NCBI GenBank assembly: GCA_004769085.1
Contig: DUDS01000029.1
Span: 32,656 to 96,655, forward strand
Direction of reading: 5' to 3'
Length of the DNA: 64,000 nt
Source of the DNA: Candidatus Melainabacteria bacterium SSGW_16
GTDB taxonomy: Bacteria; Cyanobacteriota; Vampirovibrionia; 2-02-FULL-35-15
Position numbers and translations under genes: made by a program. The notes beneath the pieces are model-generated. The model searched no databases and had not been told where the DNA came from. It worked only from the letters and a program-made list of their open reading frames with translations. How positions within the stretch are numbered: the stretch's first letter is position 1; every line of letters begins with the position of its first letter. Below, one piece after another: positions 8,144 to 17,295 of this stretch.

Positions 8144-8845
8144 TTATTGTAGCCTGTAAAAAGGAAGAGACTTAATTTCATTTAAAGAATAATTAAACAA
8201 CCTTGCAAACTCGCTTATTAAAGGCAAATAAATATCCTCATCATCTTGAGCAGTAGACACTATTTTAATATCTGATCTGGCAGCTTTAATTTTGTCTTTG
8301 TCACTTCTAATATAAATTAGACCACTTTTAAAATCCTTAAACCAGTCATCATCTATAAAAACATTACCCCCTTTTAAATTTAAAAGTAAAACAGTTCCTC
8401 CATTGTTATCTGAAGCAAACCCACTTATGGCTTGCCCGCCAATTACTGCTCTTGAATTAGCATCCAAATTACAAAAAGAACTTTTCGCACAGTTTTCTAA
8501 AATATAAAATTCACTGGCTTTCGAATCATTGCCAAAAAAAGCTGAAGATGAGCCAAATACAGTAAACTTGCTATTTTCAGCACTATTTGCAGAATTTTCA
8601 CCCACATTTCCATTTACTATAATCTTTAAACCGTTAACACTGTTTGCAAAATTATTGCTTACATCTCCACAAATCTCAATCTTTAGATTGCCTTTTAAGC
8701 GATGCAATAATCCTTCTTTATGAAAAGTGTTTTTCAGGACAATTTTTTTTAACTTGTTGAAAATTAAATTTTTAACCTGATAGTTGATCTCATCAGATGA
8801 AAGATGAGCACAATCAATTTCATTATTTAACCGTATATCCGCCAT
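8144..8845 (-). CDS. Beta-helix protein resembling a GXGXG (glutamate synthase C-terminal-like) domain
   Basis: I do not recognise a specific gene. The 233-residue protein carries a central region (about residues 55-165) with short hydrophobic strands separated by Gly/Asn turns: EICGDVSNNFANSVNGLKI, IIVNGNVGENSANSAENSKF, FTVFGSSSAFFGND, AVIGGQAISGFASDNNGG. This spacing resembles the right-handed beta-helix of the GXGXG domain found at the C-terminus of glutamate synthase and in GlxC/FwdC-like proteins, with many of the glycines changed to Asn or Ser. No catalytic glutamate synthase domains are nearby. It is cytosolic by appearance (no signal or membrane span) and is packed between GT9 (eight bases) and the PHP gene (eleven bases). 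The domain call is inference. Confidence 0.55.
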   Translation of the reverse strand: MADIRLNNEIDCAHLSSDEINYQVKNLIFNKLKKIVLKNTFHKEGLLHRLKGNLKIEICGDVSNNFANSVNGLKIIVNGNVGENSANSAENSKFTVFGSSSAFFGNDSKASEFYILENCAKSSFCNLDANSRAVIGGQAISGFASDNNGGTVLLLNLKGGNVFIDDDWFKDFKSGLIYIRSDKDKIKAARSDIKIVSTAQDDEDIYLPLISEFARLFNYSLNEIKSLPFYRLQ

Positions 8846-8856
8846 AAAAAGTAAAA

Positions 8857-9627
8857 CTAAATAGGAAGCAATTTCATTTTATGGTTGTCAAATACAGCAG
8901 CATTTTTAAATCCATACTTTTTAAGAACTTCACACAACCTGTCATAAGAATGACCCAGATCTTTTGCAGTATGAGCATCTGAAGCAGTAGTAATAGGGAT
9001 TTCCATATCCTTTATAATCTGAATTATTTCACCCTGTGGATATTGTTCATTTATAGGCTTCCTCCAGCCTGCAGTACTCATCTCAATGGTAAGTCCTTTT
9101 TCTTTTATAAGCTTCATTACATCTTTTACGAATGACGTAATCTCGGTTTTTGGTCTGTGTCCAAATATTTTTATAAGATCGAGATGCGCAAGACCATCTA
9201 GATATCCTTTATTTATAAGTTTTTTCATTTCCTCGAAATATCTAACGTAAAGTTTATCTATATCCCATTCACTATAACGATCCTTATGCTGCGGATGATC
9301 AAAAGGCCAGTCATCTATAAAATGAACAGAGCCTAAAACAAAATCAAGCTTGTCATAATTATCTTCTATCCATTTATAATCAGCAACTGAGGTTTCTGGA
9401 TCATTATCAATCTCAATCCCTAATTTAAATCTTGTATCTTTAATCTTGTCCCTGAATCTGAAAAACTCATCCAGGTTTATCCCCGGATGATATCTGCCAT
9501 GATCAGTTAATGCTACATCTTTTAAATTAGCTGCCTTTGCATAGTCAGCCCATGGCTGAAGCACTTCCTGTGTATAAGGCAAATCTCTATGCCCTTGTGG
9601 ATGATTATGATAATCGCTGGAAAGCAT
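8857..9627 (-). CDS. PHP-domain phosphatase, histidinol-phosphatase (HisK)-like
   Basis: The 256-residue protein has the PHP metal-binding motifs in order: DYHNH (residues 5-9), a LTDHG motif near residue 41, GIEIDND, GSVHF and, near the C-terminus, a SDAH motif. These bind a trinuclear metal centre. Proteins of this size and motif set often act as histidinol-phosphate phosphatases, but the family also includes other phosphoesterases, and no other histidine genes lie nearby. It is the third gene of a run beginning with lepA, eight bases from the GT39 gene. The specific substrate is therefore uncertain. Confidence 0.8.
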   Translation of the reverse strand: MLSSDYHNHPQGHRDLPYTQEVLQPWADYAKAANLKDVALTDHGRYHPGINLDEFFRFRDKIKDTRFKLGIEIDNDPETSVADYKWIEDNYDKLDFVLGSVHFIDDWPFDHPQHKDRYSEWDIDKLYVRYFEEMKKLINKGYLDGLAHLDLIKIFGHRPKTEITSFVKDVMKLIKEKGLTIEMSTAGWRKPINEQYPQGEIIQIIKDMEIPITTASDAHTAKDLGHSYDRLCEVLKKYGFKNAAVFDNHKMKLLPI

Positions 9628-9634
9628 AAAATTA

Positions 9635-11380
9635 TTATAGCTTAAGATTTTCTTTCTCTGTCTGCGGTAAAGAAATATTGTTTAAATTCCTATACAACAT
9701 ATTGACTGATTCACCAGAAAGAAAGTTAGTAAAAAATACATAGCGGCTATCTTCTCCCCACTTATATACATTTTCAATATTTATTTCTTTAAGCAGTTTC
9801 TTTTTTGTGACAAATGCAAATTTTTTATCGCTATCAATCATCCTCTGAAGTCTTTCTGGCGAATTGATTTTTTTTATCTGCCTTTTGGAATAAAAAGTAA
9901 GACTTGGTTTAAGAATCTGATAAGTCCCGATTGTTATATCTTCCGAAAATGAGGTCGCAAATTTTCTGAGTTTAAATTGTGCATGGTTGTCTATTTTAGG
10001 AAGTAAAAATCCTACAAGAGAATAATAAAGGATAAGAAATGTAGAAAGAATTATATAGAGTGTCATTTGAATACTTTTGTTACTGCCTGCCCATGCCATG
10101 CTGATACCAACAAGGATTAAAAAAGCAAAATAAATTATATGAAGATCAAGTTTTAGCGATTTTACTTCTCTCGGCAGCATGCTGCTTAGATTAAACAGAC
10201 AAAAATAAAATACAACAAGACAAAAAATGAAAAATACTCCAAGCCCAGCTTTAAGCCCGAAACTTCCTATCCGTTTATTTAAAAGCTCCATAAACCATAG
10301 TGCAACAACAATACTTAAAGCAGGAAATAAAGGCATAATATATGTAAGAAGTTTTGTTCTACTGAAACTAAAAAATAAGAAAACTATAAGAGACCACCAC
10401 AGACAGAACCATGGAAGTTGTGAAACAGGTGAAATAAGCAGACTTTTTAATTTTTTATTAAAAATACTATTTATTGCCTGAGGAAGAAAAAATGTCCATG
10501 GTAAAAAACCGATTAACAGCACAGGGAAAAAATAAAACAGCGATCCTTTATGTCCTGAAACTACACCTGTATACCGGCTGATATTATGAAAACTAAAAAA
10601 TACTTTTGTAAACTCACCTGCTGTAGCAAAATGAACAGCAATATACCAGGGTAAAACTATTACTAAAAATATAACAACACCACCCCAGAAAGAAGAACTT
10701 TTATAAAAATACTCAAGCTTTCCAATCCACCAAAAAAACGGAATAACAACAGATGCAAAGATTATCAATGAAACAGGACCTTTAGTTAAAAATGCAAGTC
10801 CAAGAAACATAAAAGCCAGAATATACCACAGTGAAAATTCCAAGATTTGAAGTTTAAAAAACCTGTGAGAGGTTGAAAGCTGATTATACCCAAGGAAAAA
10901 ACATATAAGAGAGCATGCAATAAGCGATGAGAGTGTCATATCTGTTACTGAAAATCTCGATAGTGAAAAGAATTCAAAACCTGACATAAGGATTAGTGCG
11001 CCAAGTATTCCGCAAACATTTCCATAAAATGTTTTCAATAAATAAAAAACAAAATATACACATAAAAGTGCAGACAGCACTGATGGAAGCCTTGCAGCAA
11101 ATTCATTCACACCAAATATTTTCATTGAGACAGCTTCAAGCCAGTAATAAAAAACAGGCTTGTCAAAACGCGCATGATAATTAAACTGTGGAACTATCCA
11201 GTTCCCGCTTTCAAGCATTTCTCTTCCTGCCTCAGCATATCGTGGTTCATCAACATCAATTAATCCTGTACTTCCCAATCTGAAGAAAAATAAAATTACA
11301 AAAAGTACAAAAAACACAAGCAGAATCTTAGAAATTCCCGGATCACTATTTTCAACCGCTTCAAAATCAGAAGAATTCAT
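9635..11380 (-). CDS. Glycosyltransferase family 39 membrane protein (ArnT/PMT-like)
   Basis: A 581-residue polytopic membrane protein. The first luminal/periplasmic loop has DVDEPRYAEAGREML, the acidic D-E motif that binds the polyprenyl-phosphate sugar and metal in GT39/ArnT enzymes, followed by FDKPVFYYWLEA and FGVNEFAARLPS, both usual in this family. About ten to twelve hydrophobic spans follow, and there is a soluble C-terminal part. Such enzymes transfer a sugar (for example 4-amino-arabinose onto lipid A) from an undecaprenyl-phosphate carrier at the outer face of the inner membrane. It overlaps nothing but lies seven bases after lepA. The sugar and acceptor are unknown. Confidence 0.86.
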   Translation of the reverse strand: MNSSDFEAVENSDPGISKILLVFFVLFVILFFFRLGSTGLIDVDEPRYAEAGREMLESGNWIVPQFNYHARFDKPVFYYWLEAVSMKIFGVNEFAARLPSVLSALLCVYFVFYLLKTFYGNVCGILGALILMSGFEFFSLSRFSVTDMTLSSLIACSLICFFLGYNQLSTSHRFFKLQILEFSLWYILAFMFLGLAFLTKGPVSLIIFASVVIPFFWWIGKLEYFYKSSSFWGGVVIFLVIVLPWYIAVHFATAGEFTKVFFSFHNISRYTGVVSGHKGSLFYFFPVLLIGFLPWTFFLPQAINSIFNKKLKSLLISPVSQLPWFCLWWSLIVFLFFSFSRTKLLTYIMPLFPALSIVVALWFMELLNKRIGSFGLKAGLGVFFIFCLVVFYFCLFNLSSMLPREVKSLKLDLHIIYFAFLILVGISMAWAGSNKSIQMTLYIILSTFLILYYSLVGFLLPKIDNHAQFKLRKFATSFSEDITIGTYQILKPSLTFYSKRQIKKINSPERLQRMIDSDKKFAFVTKKKLLKEINIENVYKWGEDSRYVFFTNFLSGESVNMLYRNLNNISLPQTEKENLKL

Positions 11381-11386
11381 ATTATT

Positions 11387-13189
11387 TTATTCACTCTCAA
11401 GTTTTAGCACTGCCATAAATGCTTCCTGCGGAATCTCAACTTTGCCAACATTTTTCATTCGTTTTTTACCTTCTTTTTGTTTTTCAAGAAGTTTTTTCTT
11501 TCTTGTTATATCTCCACCATAGCACTTAGCAAGCACATTTTTTCTTACAGCACTAATAGTTTCTCTAGCAACTACTTTCCCGCCAATCGCTGCCTGAATG
11601 GGGATTTCAAACATCTGCCTGGGTATAAGTTCTCTTAATTTTTGTGCAAGCTGCCTTCCATAATAAGAGGCTTTATCCGCATGGGTTATCGTTGATAAAG
11701 CATCAACAGGATCACCTGAAATTAAAATGTCAAGTTTTACAAGTTTTGATTCCCTGTAACCAATAAAATCATAATCCATACTTGCATAGCCTTTAGACCT
11801 GGATTTTAAACTATCAAAGAAGTCAGTGATTATTTCAGCAAGTGGGATTTCATATATAAGCTGAACTCGTTTTGTATCAATATACTTCATATCCTTAGAA
11901 ATCCCGCGTCTTGACTGGCATAATTCCATTATCTGCCCGACAAAATCACTGGGTAAAAATATATCCAATAACACATAAGGCTCTTCAATTTTTTCCCTGT
12001 AATTTGGCTCCGGTAAATGAGCAGGGTTGTCAACTTCAATTACCTCACCGGATGTTTTTGTAACCCTGTAAACAACACTGGGTGCTGTTGCAATCAGTGT
12101 TAAATTATATTCCCTTTCAAGTCTTTCCTGTGCAACTTCCATATGCAGAAGTCCAAGGAAACCACACCTGAAACCAAAACCAAGAGCAGAAGACGTTTCA
12201 GGTTCATAATGAATTGAACTGTCATTTAATTTAAGTTTTTCAAGTGCATCTTTCAGCTCAGGATACATATCTGCATCCCTGGGATAAAGTCCGCAGAAAA
12301 CCATTGGCACAGCAGGACGATAACCAATTAGCGGCTCCAGCGCAGGATTTGATGCAACCGTAACGGTATCACCCACAAGTGAACTCACATCCTTTATAAA
12401 AGCTGCCATGTAACCGACTTCGCCGGATCTTAGTTCATTTACCTGATGTTGTTTTGGGATTAAATAGCCAAGCTCACTTACCTGAAACTTCTTTTTATTA
12501 GCCATGAACAGAATCTCATCACCAACTTTTACAACACCATCAAAAACCCTCATATAGACAATAATCCCACGATAATTTTCATAATAACTGTCAAAAATTA
12601 ATCCTCTGAAGGGCAGATTTACTTTAATGTCAGGCGGAGAAATATTTTTAATAATTGCTTCAAGTACTTGATCAACATTTTCACCAGTCTTTGCACTTAT
12701 AGAAATTGCAGAAGAGACATCTATGCCTATAACTTCACTTATTTCTTTTTTTACACGTTCTGGCTCTGCTCCGGGTAAATCAATTTTATTTATAAGCGGA
12801 ATTATTTCAAGATTGTTTTCCATAGCCAGGTAAACATTTGCCAGTGTCTGGGCTTCTACTCCCTGCGATGCATCTACAACCAATAAAGCACCTTCACAGG
12901 CTGCAAGACTTCTTGAAACTTCATAGTTAAAATCCACATGTCCCGGAGTATCAATAATATTTAAAATATAATCCTTGCCATCTTTGGATTTATATTTCAT
13001 TCTTACAGTCTGGAGTTTTATAGTAATACCTCTTTCTCTTTCAATATCCAGATTATCCAAAACCTGTGCTTTCATGTCCCTTTTTGAGATTGTATTTGTA
13101 AGCTCAAGCAGTCTGTCAGCTAAAGTAGATTTACCATGATCAATATGTGCAATAATGCAAAAGTTTCTTATATTTAATGTTTCAGGCAT
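11387..13189 (-). CDS. lepA: Elongation factor 4 (LepA), back-translocating GTPase
   Basis: Ribosome-associated GTPase of 600 residues, the normal LepA length. G1 reads [16 protein letters not shown] (about residue 14 onward), G3 DTPGHVDF, G4 NKIDLPGA; then the domain II and EF-G-like domains, and the LepA-specific C-terminal domain with [20 protein letters not shown]. The ATG at 13189 gives [16 protein letters not shown] right after the start. It is the first gene of a roughly 8-kb minus-strand string reaching tadA. It is divergent from the RapZ-CTD gene with a 77-base gap that must hold both promoters. Confidence 0.97.
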   Translation of the reverse strand: MPETLNIRNFCIIAHIDHGKSTLADRLLELTNTISKRDMKAQVLDNLDIERERGITIKLQTVRMKYKSKDGKDYILNIIDTPGHVDFNYEVSRSLAACEGALLVVDASQGVEAQTLANVYLAMENNLEIIPLINKIDLPGAEPERVKKEISEVIGIDVSSAISISAKTGENVDQVLEAIIKNISPPDIKVNLPFRGLIFDSYYENYRGIIVYMRVFDGVVKVGDEILFMANKKKFQVSELGYLIPKQHQVNELRSGEVGYMAAFIKDVSSLVGDTVTVASNPALEPLIGYRPAVPMVFCGLYPRDADMYPELKDALEKLKLNDSSIHYEPETSSALGFGFRCGFLGLLHMEVAQERLEREYNLTLIATAPSVVYRVTKTSGEVIEVDNPAHLPEPNYREKIEEPYVLLDIFLPSDFVGQIMELCQSRRGISKDMKYIDTKRVQLIYEIPLAEIITDFFDSLKSRSKGYASMDYDFIGYRESKLVKLDILISGDPVDALSTITHADKASYYGRQLAQKLRELIPRQMFEIPIQAAIGGKVVARETISAVRKNVLAKCYGGDITRKKKLLEKQKEGKKRMKNVGKVEIPQEAFMAVLKLESE

Positions 13190-13266
13190 GATGATTCAAA
13201 TTAAAGCAGGAAGGTTATTGGTAATAACTGTTGACATCGTTTATTATATGATAGTTACAAAAAATT

Positions 13267-13668
13267 ATGATTGTAGATTTGATTTCTTTTAGTTTCAAAA
13301 AAGGTATTCCTGATGATGCTAATTATGTAATCGATATTCGATTTCTGAATAATCCCTTTTATGTTGACAGTTTAAGGGATTTAACAGGTCTAGATAGTGA
13401 TGTGATTGATTTTTTTAAAAAAGATAAAGGAACAAAATCTTTCCTGAAGGAACTTTTTCAATGGATCAGTTTTATTGTGAAATCAAATAAAAAAGCAGAT
13501 AAAACAAAGATTGTAATAGCAATAGGCTGCACGGGTGGACAACATAGGTCACCTTATATTATTGAAACACTTGGAAAACACATCTCAGGTGACAAACATA
13601 TTAGTGAAGTATCTGTTTACCATAAAGAATTAAAGAAATATAATGTGAAGGTAGCAACACATGGCTAA
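13267..13668 (+). CDS. Stand-alone RapZ C-terminal domain protein
   Basis: This 133-residue protein matches only the C-terminal (RNA/small-molecule binding) half of RapZ/YvcJ: SFSFKKGIPDDANYVIDIRFLNNP at the start (split here by eye into SFSFKKGIPDDA and VIDIRFLNNPFY), LTGLDSDVIDFF, and IAIGCTGGQHRSPYI near residue 92. RapZ proteins are normally about 285 residues with an N-terminal P-loop kinase-like domain, which is absent here. The sequence before the ATG leads straight into the lepA promoter gap, so the kinase half is not simply mis-annotated. Its stop overlaps yvcK by eight bases, keeping the rapZ-yvcK order known from Firmicutes. In E. coli the C-terminal domain binds GlmZ sRNA and glucosamine-6-phosphate; a role here in cell-wall precursor sensing is inference. 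Confidence 0.82.
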   Translation: MIVDLISFSFKKGIPDDANYVIDIRFLNNPFYVDSLRDLTGLDSDVIDFFKKDKGTKSFLKELFQWISFIVKSNKKADKTKIVIAIGCTGGQHRSPYIIETLGKHISGDKHISEVSVYHKELKKYNVKVATHG

Positions 13669-15004
13669 AGCACAGGATTTAAAATTCAGACGCTATTTTC
13701 TACCAGGTCTTAAAAAATGGATCTTTATTGGTTTTATTGGTTTTTTATTCGGACTTTTAGGAACAGCACTGCTTTTAGAACTAAGACCCGTTACAAGGCT
13801 AAGAGATCTAGCATGGTTCTTTATGAAAGAAGTTGCAAAGCTTATGCCTACTTACGTCTCAGGCACAATAGCAATTACAGTTTGTATAGGGCTTATTGCA
13901 TATGCAGTAATAAATGGAAATAAAGAAGTTGTAAAAGCAATTGCACCTGAATTTGCAGATAGTTCTGTTCTCGATGCACTTCATACTCTTCATTCATTAA
14001 GCAGGGGTCCAAACGTTGTTGCAATCGGTGGAGGAACAGGTCTCAGTACACTTCTTTCCGGTTTAAAGTTTTATACTACAAATATTACTGCAATTGTTAC
14101 CGTAGCTGATGATGGTGGAAGTTCAGGAAGGCTGCGAAAAGAACTTGGAATTATTCCCCCGGGTGACATCAGGAACTGTATTGCAGCACTTTCTGACGAA
14201 GACAAAATCATTACTGAACTTTTTCAATACAGATTTAAAAGTGGGAACGATCTGGAGGGTCACAGTTTCGGGAATTTATTTATTACAGCATTAATGGAAG
14301 TTACTGGCGGTGATTTCGTAAAAGCTGTAAGGGCTGCAAGTTCAATCCTGCGAAGCCGAGGAACAGTTCTGCCTTCCTCTCCGGAACCCATGAAAATTTC
14401 TGCAGAACTAAGTGACGGAAGAATAATAGAAGGTGAATCCAAAATTCCACTGGCTAAAGGAAGAATAAAAAGAATATTCTGTGAACAGAATAAAACACCT
14501 GCTCAAGAAGAAGCAATTGAAGCTATACTAAATGCTGAACTCATAATATTCGGACCAGGAAGCCTATATACATCAATTATTCCTAATCTTCTGATCCCTG
14601 ATTTAACAAGTGCAATAAAAAGATCAACTGCACACAAGGTCTATGTATGTAACATCATGACCCAGCCAGGAGAAACATCTGGCTATTCAGTCAGTGATCA
14701 TATACTTGCTCTTTTACAACATTCAAATGATCCTAATCTTGTTGATGTTGTAATTGCAAACGACAGGCATCCTGAGAGACTATTACAGAAGTATAGAGAA
14801 AAAGAACAGGAACCGATTCTTATAGATGCAGATGTAATCCAAAATCTTGGTATAAGGCTAGTAGCAAGAAATTTAATTAAAGAAGAAGATCTTGTAAGGC
14901 ACGATCCAAAATTGCTTGCCAGGGCAATTATGCTCTGGCATAAAAGATGGCAAAGATACCCGTTAAAGAAAATTAATAACCAATTATCAATACAGAAAAT
15001 TTAA
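13661..15004 (+). CDS. yvcK: YvcK/CofD-like gluconeogenesis factor with N-terminal membrane anchor
   Basis: The 447-residue protein starts with two hydrophobic segments (WIFIGFIGFLFGLLGTALLL, about residues 19-40, and IAITVCIGLIAYAVI, about 70-85), then a Rossmann-type YvcK domain beginning VVAIGGGTGLSTLLSGLK near residue 117. Further family motifs are VADDGGSSGRLRKELG and PGDIRNCIAAL. YvcK proteins bind UDP-sugars and are needed for cell shape and growth on gluconeogenic carbon. The membrane-anchored form is longer than the about 320-residue Bacillus version. The ATG overlaps the RapZ-CTD stop by eight bases, so translation is probably coupled. Confidence 0.92.
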   Translation: MAKAQDLKFRRYFLPGLKKWIFIGFIGFLFGLLGTALLLELRPVTRLRDLAWFFMKEVAKLMPTYVSGTIAITVCIGLIAYAVINGNKEVVKAIAPEFADSSVLDALHTLHSLSRGPNVVAIGGGTGLSTLLSGLKFYTTNITAIVTVADDGGSSGRLRKELGIIPPGDIRNCIAALSDEDKIITELFQYRFKSGNDLEGHSFGNLFITALMEVTGGDFVKAVRAASSILRSRGTVLPSSPEPMKISAELSDGRIIEGESKIPLAKGRIKRIFCEQNKTPAQEEAIEAILNAELIIFGPGSLYTSIIPNLLIPDLTSAIKRSTAHKVYVCNIMTQPGETSGYSVSDHILALLQHSNDPNLVDVVIANDRHPERLLQKYREKEQEPILIDADVIQNLGIRLVARNLIKEEDLVRHDPKLLARAIMLWHKRWQRYPLKKINNQLSIQKI

Positions 15005-15097
15005 AAATTGATGATTCTTTTTATAAATTTGGGCGTTAGCAGTTATTTTGGATTATAAAGTATAATTAAAAGTCCACAAACGGGGTACATAAATTTC

Positions 15098-15907
15098 ATG
15101 AAAAACAAATACTGGCTTGAAGAACTGTTATCAAATCCAAGAGATTTTATTGATCAGTTTTATCATCAGGGAAAGTATTACCAGAAAGTTAGGCAGTGGG
15201 ATAAAAATAACAGAAAAAGAAAAAATCCCAGATCATATTATGTTTTTACTCTGCATGCTGAAGACTCAAGTAAAAATGCAACATTTTCAACCTATGAACT
15301 TGGAATAAAAGAACACATTATAAGCAGAGGATATTTACTAAAGATCGCAAGTTTATTACCAATGAACTCATTAAAATATAACTTAATGAGGCTTGCTGGA
15401 ATTCAAATTGATGAAAATGTTTTTATAGCTCCAGAAGTTACTCTTGACCCCATGGTAAGGGGTTGGACTAGGTTTTGTAAGGGTTCATCTATAGGATGGG
15501 GTGTAAAATGTTTTAATCATCTTTTTGAAGAAAACGGTAAAGTAATCGTAGGATACATTGATATTGGTGAAGATGCATCAATTGGTGGTTTTGCCTCTAT
15601 AGGGCCAGGGGCAAAAATTGGCAAAAAAGCTAATTTAGGAGCCGAGGTAAAAATCGCTCCTGGAGTAATAATTGGAGATAGTGCAAAAATTGGTGCTGGT
15701 TCAATAATATGCCCATTTGTCACAATTGGAGAAGGTGCTGAAGTAGCTATTGGAAGTATAGTTACAGAAACTGTTAAATCAAACACAAAAGTTCAAGGCA
15801 ACCCAGCAAAAATAATATCTGAAAACATAAATACTGAAAAAAACAAAAAACCAAGATTAGATCTAATAATTAATCCAAATATTGATAAAGAAAACCAAGC
15901 TTTATAA
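15098..15907 (+). CDS. Left-handed beta-helix (hexapeptide repeat) acyltransferase-like protein
   Basis: Residues about 105-245 form hexapeptide repeats: IDENVFIAPEVTLD, then GEDASIGGFASIGPGAKIGK, ANLGAEVKIAPGVIIGDSAK, IGAGSIICPFVTIGEGAEV and the usual cap GSIVTETV with VQGNPAKII. These build the left-handed helix of trimeric O- or N-acyltransferases such as sugar O-acetyltransferases and WbbJ. The first hundred residues are polar and lysine-rich and match nothing I know; the last 25 are also Lys/Asn-rich. No catalytic His in the standard place could be assigned with confidence. It ends one base before the convergent His-rich hypothetical gene. Substrate unknown; surface polysaccharide decoration is plausible. 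Confidence 0.7.
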   Translation: MKNKYWLEELLSNPRDFIDQFYHQGKYYQKVRQWDKNNRKRKNPRSYYVFTLHAEDSSKNATFSTYELGIKEHIISRGYLLKIASLLPMNSLKYNLMRLAGIQIDENVFIAPEVTLDPMVRGWTRFCKGSSIGWGVKCFNHLFEENGKVIVGYIDIGEDASIGGFASIGPGAKIGKKANLGAEVKIAPGVIIGDSAKIGAGSIICPFVTIGEGAEVAIGSIVTETVKSNTKVQGNPAKIISENINTEKNKKPRLDLIINPNIDKENQAL

Positions 15908-15908
15908 A

Positions 15909-17072
15909 TTAAGCAGTTCCTAAATATTTTCTTGCAAGTTTGGTGCTTTCATCTATCTGTACTTCTTTTGTAGGGTCATTGTCAGCCAGAGTATAGTGTA
16001 ATCTCACTATATTTTCTCTTGCTGCATAGCCTCTCTGAAGTTCAGCCCTTTTAGCGCCGGATTCTTGTTCAGCAATACCTGCATTACTACTTGCAGCTAT
16101 CTGTAATCCTGATATTATATTTGCTGTTTCAGCATGAGCCTGTGCATGTACTTCAGGAACTTCCTCATATGTATACTGATAGTAAGCTACTCCAAGTACA
16201 TTGTTATTTTCATCTACTGCATAAACTGGTTCTTCTCTTGCTTCAACATGAGTATGAACCTGGGTATCAACCTGTTCAGCACCCTCTGGTCCACCATGAT
16301 GATCCGCTCCTACAGAATGACACGCATGTGAAGATCCTTCAAGGATTGATATAAGATTTCTTGCGTAGGATGAATCTCCTTTTGTTCTTGCAAGTTGTCT
16401 TGCTTCATCCATTGCCCATGCAGCAAACTGTGATATCGAACCATTTGCTGCACTTATTGCAGCTCCTGTTTTTAAATATCCAACTATACTTTTTAAAGAT
16501 GCAAGAGCAACATCAGGAAAGCCAGATGCTGCAGTTATAGCCAGAACCATTTCCAGTTCCTGACTTTCGACTCTTCTTGCTTCCCTAAACTTTGCAAATT
16601 CTTCAAGCAATTCATTTGCTTCTTCCTGACCAATCAAACCATTCTGAACTCCATAATCAAGGATATCTGAAGCAGTATTGGAAGAAGGTCTGCCAAATAA
16701 TTCACTTTCAGTAACTAGCCTGATTCTTCCATTTGAATTAGTTACATTTGGATTTTGCGATAAGTGTTCTGTTACAGAATCTCTAAGTTCACAAGGTAAT
16801 CCATCACATCCTGTTAATCTTCTTGAAACCTGCTCTCTTGGTGTTTCTAAGTTTCCATTTGGTGCAGGTGGAACCGTTCTCCGTTGCGGACTTGGAAAAT
16901 TACTTATCTCCTGATAAGGTGAGCCAGGATCATCTAAAACCTGAAATGAATCTCTTTCATCACTAACTGTAGTACCAGCATGTTCATCTGAATCACCATG
17001 AACATGTGTTTGTTCTTCAACCCTTTGTGCTGTTTTAGGACCTATTACTGGGCCAAGTTCTAAAATAAACAT
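15909..17072 (-). CDS. Hypothetical protein, His/Glu-rich, no family recognised
   Basis: A 387-residue protein I cannot assign. It begins MFILELGPVIGP, then has a His/Asp/Glu-rich stretch (HVHGDSDEHAG, about residues 24-34), a Pro-rich segment (about 50-75), two Cys in CDGLPC (about 89-94), a likely helical middle (about 130-250, with IGQEEANELLEEFAKFREARR), and a second His-rich patch around residues 253-285 (CHSVGADHHGGPEGAE, THVHA-like). There is no signal peptide or membrane segment. Histidine clustering suggests metal binding, but this is only inference. ATG at 17072 is sound; the gene is isolated, with 224 bases before ispE's end and a 1-base gap to the convergent acyltransferase. Confidence 0.6.
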   Translation of the reverse strand: MFILELGPVIGPKTAQRVEEQTHVHGDSDEHAGTTVSDERDSFQVLDDPGSPYQEISNFPSPQRRTVPPAPNGNLETPREQVSRRLTGCDGLPCELRDSVTEHLSQNPNVTNSNGRIRLVTESELFGRPSSNTASDILDYGVQNGLIGQEEANELLEEFAKFREARRVESQELEMVLAITAASGFPDVALASLKSIVGYLKTGAAISAANGSISQFAAWAMDEARQLARTKGDSSYARNLISILEGSSHACHSVGADHHGGPEGAEQVDTQVHTHVEAREEPVYAVDENNNVLGVAYYQYTYEEVPEVHAQAHAETANIISGLQIAASSNAGIAEQESGAKRAELQRGYAARENIVRLHYTLADNDPTKEVQIDESTKLARKYLGTA

Positions 17073-17295
17073 TCTCTATACCTTTTTACTCTCTTTTACA
17101 AATAATTATGGTTTACAAGCACCTCTGCTCTATAAAACCAATGCAACAATGAAGATATTGACAACTGACAATTAAGAATTGGTTATTTGTACTATGCTCT
17201 CATACTCAACTTTTAACAAGAATACCCGTCTTAACTAATCTTCGAAATGGATTCAGGTTATGAGATGTTTAAATTAAATAGTTTTAAGCTGCCGT

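Noticed and set aside
15517..15786. Antisense frame within the hexapeptide-repeat gene
   Set aside because: Regular Pro/Ile composition is the mirror image of the hexapeptide repeats.
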